Source: Cellvibrionaceae bacterium
Lineage (GTDB): Bacteria; Pseudomonadota; Gammaproteobacteria; Pseudomonadales; Cellvibrionaceae
DNA length: 13,072 bases
Direction of reading: 5' to 3'
Assembly: GCA_025800435.1 (NCBI GenBank)
Contig: JAOXRV010000375.1
Location: forward strand, 1 to 13,072
The notes beneath the pieces were generated by a model. It did no database searches and was not told the origin of the DNA. It saw only the letters and a program-made list of their open reading frames with translations. Position numbers and translations under genes: made by a program. Shown here one piece after another: positions 7,573 through 13,072 of this stretch (position 1 is its first letter; the number at the start of each line of letters is the position of its first letter).

Positions 7573-7621
7573 GATTATCAACCGTGTTTGCGCGTGATAA
7601 TGATTGATATCAATGTTTATC
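7573..7621 (-). promoter_or_regulatory. Fur-like operator region upstream of the TonB receptor
   Basis: Positions 7596-7614 match the 19-bp Fur consensus (GATAATGATAATCATTATC) at 13 of 19 positions read on the minus strand. One half, GATAATGAT, is perfect. A 12-bp perfect palindrome ATTGATATCAAT lies at 7603-7614, and a further half-site ATTATCA (7574-7580) is inverted relative to TGATAAT (7595-7601). The block sits about 60-110 nt upstream of the receptor start in an AT-rich stretch that includes TTAATATATAAGG on the minus strand. Iron-dependent repression is the likely reading. I could not place a convincing -35/-10 pair. Confidence 0.5.
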
Positions 7622-7645
7622 GGTTTGGCGGCGATACCCAGGCAT

Positions 7646-7675
7646 AAAAAAACCCAGCCGCAGCTGGGTTTTTGT
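7646..7675 (-). terminator. Intrinsic terminator after accC
   Basis: An 11-bp stem (7648-7658 with 7663-7673) and loop CGCA lie about 20 nt past the accC stop. Read on the minus strand the stem contains AACCCAGC/GCTGGGTT and runs into seven T residues. An A/T-rich flank on the other side means it could also work on the plus strand. It separates the acc genes from the TonB receptor. Confidence 0.88.
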
Positions 7676-7693
7676 CAGAGCGCGAAGTGGGTT

Positions 7694-9037
7694 TTAGCTC
7701 AAACCCAGCTTTTTCTCCAAGTAGTGGATATTGACCCCGCCTTTGGCAAAGGCTTTATCCCGCACCAATTCTTGTTGCAGCGGAATGTTGGTCTTGATGC
7801 CGTCGACGATCATTTCATCCAGCGCGCTGCGCATGCGGATCAGCGCTTCCTCTCGGGTTTCGCCGTAGGTGATCAGCTTGGCGATCATCGAGTCGTAGTT
7901 GGGCGGCACGCTGTAGCCACTGTAAAGGTGGGAATCGACCCGCACGCCCAGGCCACCGGGTGGGTGGAAGTTGCTGACCCGGCCGGGGCTGGGTAAGAAG
8001 CTGTTGGGGTCTTCGGCGTTGATGCGGCACTCGAAGGAGTGGCCTTTAATCAGCACGTCTTGTTGGCGAATGGATAAGCGCTCGCCCGAGCAGACGCGAA
8101 TCTGCTCTTTGATCAGGTCGACACCGGTCACCATTTCGGTGACTGGGTGTTCCACCTGAATGCGGGTGTTCATTTCAATAAAGTAAAACCCGCCGTCTTC
8201 GTATAAAAACTCAAAGGTGCCGGCGCCGCGATAGCCAATTTCGATACAGGCTTTGGTACAGGCTTCCAGCACATCGGCCCGGGCTTCATCGGGAATACCT
8301 GGGGCCGGGGCCTCTTCGATGACTTTTTGGTGGCGCCGCTGTAGTGAGCAGTCCCGGTCACCTAAGTGGATGGCCCCGCCCTGGCCGTCGGACATTACCT
8401 GGATCTCAACATGACGCGGGTTCTGTAAGAACTTCTCCATATACACGGTATCGTCGCCAAAGGCGGCCTTGGCCTCGGCCTTGGTCACTGCGATCGAGTT
8501 GATCAGTGAATCCGCATCGTGCACCACCCGCATGCCGCGACCACCGCCACCGGCGGCGGCTTTAATAATGACCGGGTAGCCAATGCCCTGGGCAATGCGC
8601 AGGCAGGTTTCTTTGTGCTCGGGCAGGGGGCCGTCTGAGCCGGGCACGGTGGGTACGCCGGCGCGCTTCATGGCGGCAATGGCCGATACCTTATCGCCCA
8701 TCAGACGAATTACATCGGCGTCGGGGCCAATAAAGGTAAAGCCACTTTTTTGCACCTGCTCGGCAAAGTCGGCGTTCTCGGCCAAAAAGCCATAGCCCGG
8801 ATGCACCGCATTGGAGTCGGTGATCTCCATGGCGCTGATCAGCGCGGGAATATTTAAGTAGCTGTCGGTAGAGGGGTTGGGGCCAATACAGACAGATTCG
8901 TCGGCCAGGCGCACATGCTTGAGGTCCCGGTCGATTTTAGAATGCACCGCCACGGTCTTTATGCCCATCTCTTTACAGGCGCGCAAGATGCGCAGGGCAA
9001 TTTCACCGCGGTTGGCAATAAGTAATTTGTCGATCAT
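7694..9037 (-). CDS. accC: Acetyl-CoA carboxylase, biotin carboxylase subunit
   Basis: This 447-residue enzyme is nearly the same length as E. coli AccC (449). It carries out ATP- and bicarbonate-dependent carboxylation of the biotin on AccB, the first half-reaction of malonyl-CoA synthesis for fatty acids. The N-terminal domain opens with LLIANRGEIALRILRACKEMG. The ATP-grasp region has Lys116, Lys159, the Gly-rich AAGGGGRGMR (161-170), Lys238, Glu276, Glu288 and Arg292 in EMNTRIQVEHPVTE, all at the E. coli numbering. The C-terminal domain includes HSFECRINAEDP. A GAGGAAC ribosome-binding site precedes the ATG. The gene lies 48 nt after accB and ends just before a strong terminator. No key residue is missing. 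Confidence 0.98.
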   Translation of the reverse strand: MIDKLLIANRGEIALRILRACKEMGIKTVAVHSKIDRDLKHVRLADESVCIGPNPSTDSYLNIPALISAMEITDSNAVHPGYGFLAENADFAEQVQKSGFTFIGPDADVIRLMGDKVSAIAAMKRAGVPTVPGSDGPLPEHKETCLRIAQGIGYPVIIKAAAGGGGRGMRVVHDADSLINSIAVTKAEAKAAFGDDTVYMEKFLQNPRHVEIQVMSDGQGGAIHLGDRDCSLQRRHQKVIEEAPAPGIPDEARADVLEACTKACIEIGYRGAGTFEFLYEDGGFYFIEMNTRIQVEHPVTEMVTGVDLIKEQIRVCSGERLSIRQQDVLIKGHSFECRINAEDPNSFLPSPGRVSNFHPPGGLGVRVDSHLYSGYSVPPNYDSMIAKLITYGETREEALIRMRSALDEMIVDGIKTNIPLQQELVRDKAFAKGGVNIHYLEKKLGLS

Positions 9038-9085
9038 AAGTGTTCCTCGATAAACCTAGTTAAGTTCGCGCGCGTCGCTGGCGAC

Positions 9086-9553
9086 TTAAACAATGGTTAT
9101 CAAAGGCTGGTCAAATTCTACCGGCTCGCCGTCTTCGATCAGAATCGCTTCAACCGTACCGGCTTTATCGGCTTCGATTTGGTTCATCATTTTCATGGCT
9201 TCAACAATGCATACCACATCGCCGGGCTTAACCTGCTGGCCAACTTTTACAAAAGTTGGGGAGCCGGGGCTGGGAGCGGCGTAGAAGGTGCCTACCATGG
9301 GCGATTTGATTGCGTGGCCGGCGGGAATGTTAGCGGCCGGTGCTTCGGCCGCTGGCGCCGGGGCCGCTGCGGCGGCCGGCGCTGCTGGGGCTGCCGGCAT
9401 GGGCGCGGCCATGGTGGGCATCATCGATACCGTCTGCATGGGGCTGGAGCCGCGGCTAATGCGCACTGACTCTTCGCCCTCTTTAATTTCCAGCTCGCCG
9501 ATATCGGACTCTTCGAGCAGTTCGATCAGTTTTTTGATTTTACGAATATCCAT
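9086..9553 (-). CDS. accB: Acetyl-CoA carboxylase biotin carboxyl carrier protein
   Basis: This 155-residue carrier has the standard three-part design. An N-terminal helix-rich segment (MDIRKIKKLIELLEESDI, then EIKEGEESVRISR) is followed by a flexible Ala/Pro linker at about 49-76, and a C-terminal biotinyl domain runs from SPMVGTFY to the end. The biotin-accepting Lys121 sits in EAMKMMN. The protein carries carboxybiotin between AccC and the AccAD transferase. The Cys-Ile-Val-Glu run before the AMKM site and the thumb-like TFYAAPSPGSPTF segment agree with genuine AccB rather than other biotinyl proteins. It lies 30 nt after aroQ and 48 nt before accC, so the three are probably co-transcribed. 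Only a weak ribosome-binding site (GTGAG) is seen. Confidence 0.97.
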   Translation of the reverse strand: MDIRKIKKLIELLEESDIGELEIKEGEESVRISRGSSPMQTVSMMPTMAAPMPAAPAAPAAAAAPAPAAEAPAANIPAGHAIKSPMVGTFYAAPSPGSPTFVKVGQQVKPGDVVCIVEAMKMMNQIEADKAGTVEAILIEDGEPVEFDQPLITIV

Positions 9554-9583
9554 GGTTAACTCACTGCAATATATAATGGCTGT

Positions 9584-10033
9584 TTAACTGTCGGTTTGGG
9601 ACAGTTGAGTAAAAATCCAATCCAGGGCTAACTCGTAGCCCTTGGCGCCCAGCCCACAAATGACCCCTTCGGCAATATCCGAGAAGAACGAGTGGTGGCG
9701 AAATTCTTCGCGCTTGTGCACATTGGATAGGTGCACCTCAATAAAGGGAATGGCAACCCCGGCGATGGCATCGCGCAGTGCCACGCTGGTGTGGGTAAAG
9801 GCGGCGGGATTAAAAATAATATAATCCACCCCTTCCCGGCGGGCGTCGTGAATGCGCTCGATCAGTTCGTATTCCGCATTGCTTTGTAGCACCATTAAAT
9901 GGTGGCCCGCGTCGCGGCACTGGTCTTTTAAATGTTGGTTGATGTCATCAAGGGTGGTGTACCCATAGACTTCGGGTTCCCGGCTGCCCAATAAATTCAG
10001 ATTGGGGCCGTGTAGCACAAGTATGGTTGCCAT
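9584..10033 (-). CDS. aroQ: Type II 3-dehydroquinate dehydratase
   Basis: This 149-residue cytosolic enzyme converts 3-dehydroquinate to 3-dehydroshikimate, step three of the shikimate pathway. Active-site features of the type II (dodecameric) family are all present: LHGPNLNLLGSREPEVYG (7-24) with Asn11, Arg18 and the catalytic Tyr23; FNPAAFTHTS with Asn75 and His81; EVHLSN with Glu99 and His101; and Arg108 of the lid. The length is normal. AAGGAT about 10 nt upstream supports the ATG at 10033. Placement ahead of accB-accC is the arrangement seen in Pseudomonas and many other gammaproteobacteria. Confidence 0.97.
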   Translation of the reverse strand: MATILVLHGPNLNLLGSREPEVYGYTTLDDINQHLKDQCRDAGHHLMVLQSNAEYELIERIHDARREGVDYIIFNPAAFTHTSVALRDAIAGVAIPFIEVHLSNVHKREEFRHHSFFSDIAEGVICGLGAKGYELALDWIFTQLSQTDS

Positions 10034-10333
10034 GGCTGCCTATCCTTATTCTGGTTATTAACGCGGTGAATAATGGGGCAGTGTGCACGAAAAACCAGCG
10101 CCTGTCTACGAAACAGAAAGAAAACTGATAATTAGCCGAAGATGGCCGCATGATTGGCGAAGTTTATTTGGCTTAGATCTATGCGGCATTGCTTGATTGG
10201 CTGTTAGCCTGCCTGTTTGACGAAAATGCCGGCAATTTACATGGCTGGAAGGCAATTTTTGGCGAAGATGATAAACTTGTCAATTAATGTCGGCTAAAAT
10301 GCCGCCAAAATGCGGCATCTTGCCTATTTTGCT
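10034..10333. other. Intergenic region between dsbD and aroQ
   Basis: This stretch holds no gene. It contains the probable dsbD terminator at its right end, the aroQ ribosome-binding site at its left end, and presumably an aroQ promoter that I could not place with confidence. Two GATTGGC words (10152-10158 and 10195-10201) lie either side of a 7-bp inverted-repeat arm (arms 10145-10151 and 10181-10187). ATGCGGCAT occurs twice (10181-10189 and 10310-10318). Confidence 0.6.
10295..10318 (-). terminator. Probable terminator after dsbD
   Basis: A 7-bp GC-rich stem (ATGCCGC at 10299-10305 pairs with GCGGCAT at 10312-10318) with a 6-nt loop lies about 16 nt past the dsbD stop. On the minus strand it is followed by TTTTA. 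The T-tract is short, so termination may be partial. Confidence 0.5.
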
Positions 10334-12106
10334 CTAGTTGGCCCGAGTTTTATCCAGTAACAGTCCCTCGGTCAGCAGCTGGGGCAGTATTTGTACCTGG
10401 CCATCCTGATAAAACAGGTAGAGCGGCACGCCACTGCGACCGTGGCGCTGGAGCAGGGTGGTAATACTCTCATCGTAATTGGTCCAGTCGGCCTTTAGGG
10501 CCAGGGTATTTTGGCCCTTTAACTGGGCCTCAAAGGCTTGGCTAAAGGCGATCCGCTCATTGGCCAGGCAGGTTAGGCACCAGGCGGCGGTGGCGTTAAT
10601 AAATACCGAGCGGCCCTCGGCCAGGGCGGCCTCCAGTTTGGCTTCGCTATAGGGCTGCCAAAAGCCATTGCTCTGGGTCTCGCGTTGCACGCTCAATTGG
10701 CCGCTGAGCCAGGGCAGTGCCAGCGCCAGCAGCAGTGCCGCCACACCCAGCCATTTACTCAATGGGCTGCTGTGCCGGCCCAGCCAAAAGCCAAAGGCGA
10801 TTAAGATTAAACCGCCCAGGGTCAGGCTTAGGGCATCGGTGCCACTTTGGCGGCCCAGTACCCACAGCAGCCACAGGGCCGCCAGTAACATGGGGAAGGC
10901 CAAAAACTGTTTAAAGGTTTCCATCCAGGGGCCGGGTTTGGGCAGGGCGCGGCCCAAGCCAGGCAGATAGCTCAGCAGTAAAAACGGCAGTGCCATGCCC
11001 AGCCCCAGGGCGGCAAAAATAGCCAGGGCGACGGCGGCGGTTTGGCCCAGGGCAAAGGCCAGGGCGGTGCCCATAAAGGGTGCGGTGCAGGGGCTGGCAA
11101 CCACTGCGGCCAATACCCCGGTAAAAAAACTGCCCCGGTAGCCGCTGTGCAAGGTCAGGCTTTGGCCAATGCCCATTAGGCGGGTACCAAACTCGCTTAG
11201 CCCAGCCAGCGACAGCGCCATGGCAAAGAACAAATAGGCGAGTAAGCTGACAAACACTGGCGACTGTAATTGAAAACCCCAGCCAATAGCCTGGCCGCCA
11301 GCTTTAAGGACTAGCATCAGCGCGGCAATCAGCACAAAACTGGCCACTGCGCCTATGGTGTAGGCCCAGCCGTGGCGCTGCTTATCGGCGCTGGCAGAGC
11401 CGGCTTCGGCCAAGCTTAAGGCCTTGATCGACAGCACCGGAAATACACAGGGCATCAGGTTTAAAATTAAGCCGCCGAGCAGGGCAAACACAATGGCGGC
11501 AATAAAACTGCCGCCACTGGCCGGGGCGATGGGTTGGCCGGGGGCCTCTATGCGAGTTGCGCTAAAGGTGGCTGGGTTGAGGGCATACCAGTGAGTCTGG
11601 GGTGGGTAACACAGGCCCGCATCGGCGCAGCCTTGAAAGTCCACGCCGATGGTCAGTGTTTTGCTGTCGCCGGCTTGGGGCTTGACCAGCACCCGGGTGC
11701 TGTCGTAATAAACCTCTAGCTGCTGTTCAAACACTTGGTCGTAAATACTCTTGCCCGGCTCCAGCTCTGCATTGAGTGGGCTGGTTTGGCCTCCTTGCAA
11801 TTGTTTGTGGCCAAAACGGTGCTTGTATAAATAGTAGCCGGGGGCAATGGCCCAGTCTATTTGCAGGCCGTGGCGATCGTAGCTGATGCTTGGGCGGTAG
11901 GCCTTATCGACCGGCAGAAACGCCTGTTGCTTGGGTTGTTTGATGGTAAAGGCGCTGCTCAGCTTGCTCTCGCTACTGCTTTGGGGTTCTAGCTCAAACC
12001 CCTGTTGCCCATAGCTCGGCCTTGCCAGCGAAAGCAGTAAAACCATAAGTGGCACAGCCATAGCAAGCCAGTTTTGGTTTAGGAGTTGTTTTGGGGTTTG
12101 GCTCAT
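10334..12106 (-). CDS. dsbD: Thiol:disulfide interchange protein DsbD
   Basis: This 590-residue inner-membrane protein carries electrons from cytosolic thioredoxin to periplasmic DsbC, DsbG and cytochrome c maturation proteins. All three Cys pairs are present. The N-terminal alpha domain has Cys160 and Cys166 (GCADAGLCYPP). The membrane domain has Cys220 in NLMPCVFPVLSIKAL and Cys340 in VASPCTAPF. The C-terminal thioredoxin-like gamma domain has Cys510 and Cys513 in AAWCLTCLANE. A signal sequence (about 14-33, SYG/QQ) precedes the alpha domain, and about eight hydrophobic segments fill 200-470. The length is close to the usual 570-600. No clear Shine-Dalgarno precedes the ATG, but the signal peptide supports it. 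The gene is ahead of aroQ, as in Pseudomonas, and is read from its own promoter at 12187-12214. It could help mature the heme site of the nearby cytochrome, which is general knowledge and not specific to this locus. Confidence 0.96.
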   Translation of the reverse strand: MSQTPKQLLNQNWLAMAVPLMVLLLSLARPSYGQQGFELEPQSSSESKLSSAFTIKQPKQQAFLPVDKAYRPSISYDRHGLQIDWAIAPGYYLYKHRFGHKQLQGGQTSPLNAELEPGKSIYDQVFEQQLEVYYDSTRVLVKPQAGDSKTLTIGVDFQGCADAGLCYPPQTHWYALNPATFSATRIEAPGQPIAPASGGSFIAAIVFALLGGLILNLMPCVFPVLSIKALSLAEAGSASADKQRHGWAYTIGAVASFVLIAALMLVLKAGGQAIGWGFQLQSPVFVSLLAYLFFAMALSLAGLSEFGTRLMGIGQSLTLHSGYRGSFFTGVLAAVVASPCTAPFMGTALAFALGQTAAVALAIFAALGLGMALPFLLLSYLPGLGRALPKPGPWMETFKQFLAFPMLLAALWLLWVLGRQSGTDALSLTLGGLILIAFGFWLGRHSSPLSKWLGVAALLLALALPWLSGQLSVQRETQSNGFWQPYSEAKLEAALAEGRSVFINATAAWCLTCLANERIAFSQAFEAQLKGQNTLALKADWTNYDESITTLLQRHGRSGVPLYLFYQDGQVQILPQLLTEGLLLDKTRAN

Positions 12107-12186
12107 AGGGTCTACTGCTTCCGGTTTTCAGTGATGAGGTTTGCTTTGAGCTGACGCTTAGGGCAAAGTTCTGCCGCGATTGGCGA

Positions 12187-12214
12187 ATTATACGGACAAT
12201 TAAGTTTCGGCCAA
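12187..12214 (-). promoter_or_regulatory. Sigma-70 promoter of dsbD
   Basis: On the minus strand TTGGCC (12209-12214, 4 of 6 to TTGACA) is followed after 16 nt by a perfect TATAAT (12187-12192). The start of transcription would be near 12180, giving a leader of about 73 nt. An inverted repeat GATTGGC/GCCAATC (12178-12184 and 12210-12216) brackets it, which could be an operator. Confidence 0.65.
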
Positions 12215-12261
12215 TCACTTAGGCTTCATAAATTTATCACAAGCAAGGTCACCTATTCGTT

Positions 12262-12972
12262 ATGGCTTTACGTTTTATTAGTGCCCTGTGTTTGGCGCTG
12301 TTGCTCAATGCCTGTGCAAGCGCGCCTGCACCCGCGCCCAAGATGCCGCCACCTAAAGCCAAGCCACGTCCGCAGTTGATCGACCCTAAGGTGGCAGAAA
12401 TAAAAACCCGTTTACAAGCCGCCGAAAAAGCCCTGGCCGCCAATCGCCTAACCATTCCCAGTGCTGATAACGCCAATGATCACTACCGTGCGGTACTGGC
12501 CCTGGACCCCAATAATCAGCAGGCTAAAAGCGGCCTGCAGATGATACCACTGCGCTATGTCGAGCTGGCGCGCAGCTACGCCGGTAAAAGCAATGTGGCC
12601 AAGGCCCGCACTTTACTGCGCCGGGCGCTAAAGCTAGACCCCAATAATGTGCCCGTTAAGACTTTGTTGGCCGAGCTAAAACCGCTGCCGGCAGTGGCGA
12701 GGGCCGAGGCTAACAAGAGTATCTCGCGGGATGATAATAACTATATTATTGACCCGGCCGCGCTGGTGCAGAAATCCGAGCAGCTGGCCCCCTATCTGCA
12801 ATTGATTGCCCAGCGCGCACGACTGGAAGATCTAATGGCCATTATTATTGCGCCCACCGATGCTGACGGCCGCTGGATCTATCAACAAATGAGGCAGGCT
12901 CTACCGGGCTACCGCCTGCGCGGCGATATCCGCCGCGGGCGCAAGCCGCTGGTGCGCTTAGAGGTGCCCTAG
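12262..12972 (+). CDS. TPR-like lipoprotein of unknown function
   Basis: This 236-residue protein begins with a lipoprotein signal peptide; the lipobox LLNAC puts the lipidated Cys at 18, and Ala at +2 points to the outer membrane. A Pro-rich linker (21-40) follows. Residues about 44-95 contain NRLTIPSADNANDHYRAVLALDPNNQQA and 96-138 contain YVELARSYAGKSNVAKARTLLRRALKLDPNN, two TPR-type helical hairpins with the usual ALxLDPNN ends. The C-terminal part (about 150-236, with APTDADGRWIYQQMRQALPGYRLRGDI) has a mixed alpha/beta look that vaguely recalls an OmpA-type fold, but I cannot name it. The gene diverges from dsbD. The ribosome-binding site is weak (AAGG about 12 nt upstream). TPR lipoproteins usually scaffold envelope complexes; the partner is unknown. 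Confidence 0.8.
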   Translation: MALRFISALCLALLLNACASAPAPAPKMPPPKAKPRPQLIDPKVAEIKTRLQAAEKALAANRLTIPSADNANDHYRAVLALDPNNQQAKSGLQMIPLRYVELARSYAGKSNVAKARTLLRRALKLDPNNVPVKTLLAELKPLPAVARAEANKSISRDDNNYIIDPAALVQKSEQLAPYLQLIAQRARLEDLMAIIIAPTDADGRWIYQQMRQALPGYRLRGDIRRGRKPLVRLEVP

Positions 12973-12981
12973 GGCACCTCT
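12960..12981. repeat. 22-bp perfect palindrome across the lipoprotein stop codon
   Basis: The sequence centred at 12970/12971 is its own reverse complement over 22 bp (arms ending GGTGCCCT and AGGGCACC), and the TAG stop at 12970-12972 lies at the centre. There is no T-tract after it, so it is not a standard intrinsic terminator. As RNA it would fold into a tight hairpin; as DNA it could be a protein-binding site. Confidence 0.7.
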
Positions 12982-13010
12982 GAATAACTCGGTGACTCTC
13001 AGGCCTTGAG

Positions 13011-13035
13011 GCAAGCGCCCTAGCAAGGCGCTTGC
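13011..13035. repeat. 9-bp stem hairpin downstream of the lipoprotein gene
   Basis: GCAAGCGCC (13011-13019) pairs exactly with GGCGCTTGC (13027-13035) across a 7-nt loop. With the palindrome at 12960-12981 it may protect or end the lipoprotein mRNA. No run of T follows on either side. An imperfect ACTCTC/GAGAGT pair (12995-13000 and 13060-13065) encloses it. Confidence 0.55.
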
Positions 13036-13072
13036 TCGAAGGCATGCTGGGCGCACGTCGAGAGTGAGCAAC

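Noticed and set aside
7603..7614. FNR-type site TTGAT-N4-ATCAA
   Set aside because: The half-sites TTGAT and ATCAA directly abut, without the 4-nt spacer FNR needs.
9179..9587. Plus-strand Ala/Gly-rich frames opposite accB
   Set aside because: They arise from the complement of the Ala/Pro linker codons of accB.

Overview
The window looks like a stretch of a moderately GC-rich gammaproteobacterial chromosome. The order dsbD-aroQ-accB-accC is the one known from Pseudomonas and its relatives, and the TonB receptor, c-type cytochrome and YceI protein are typical Gram-negative envelope genes. A Cellvibrionales-type marine or soil bacterium is my best guess, but no marker here fixes the taxon.

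Layout. Positions 1-141 hold the last codons of a CaiB/BaiF-type CoA-transferase. Positions 142-658 have no credible gene; they carry two nested inverted repeats of REP/MITE type and, at the right end, a probable promoter. A plus-strand operon follows (659-3968): an exported S33-family alpha/beta hydrolase, an ABC ATPase and an ABC-2 permease, each joined to the next by a 4-nt start/stop overlap. Its last gene overlaps tail to tail with a minus-strand YceI gene. Reading leftward on the minus strand from 7514 are a TonB-dependent receptor, a membrane-anchored cytochrome c'-like protein starting 1 nt after the receptor, and YceI. A Fur-like AT-rich palindromic region lies upstream of the receptor, so these three may be one iron- or redox-responsive unit.

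Further right, also on the minus strand, are the housekeeping genes dsbD, aroQ, accB and accC. They cover electron delivery to periplasmic disulfide isomerases, a shikimate-pathway step, and the biotin carrier and biotin carboxylase of acetyl-CoA carboxylase. A strong hairpin terminator follows accC, and the prmA gene usually found next is absent. dsbD has its own well-formed promoter. It is divergent from a plus-strand lipoprotein gene with TPR-like repeats and an unassigned C-terminal region; that gene ends inside a 22-bp perfect palindrome.

Most of the window is ordinary. The parts worth a second look are the nested-repeat element, the hydrolase-ABC operon, the receptor/cytochrome/YceI cluster inserted where prmA is expected, and the lipoprotein. 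I see no tRNA, rRNA, CRISPR array, transposase or phage gene.
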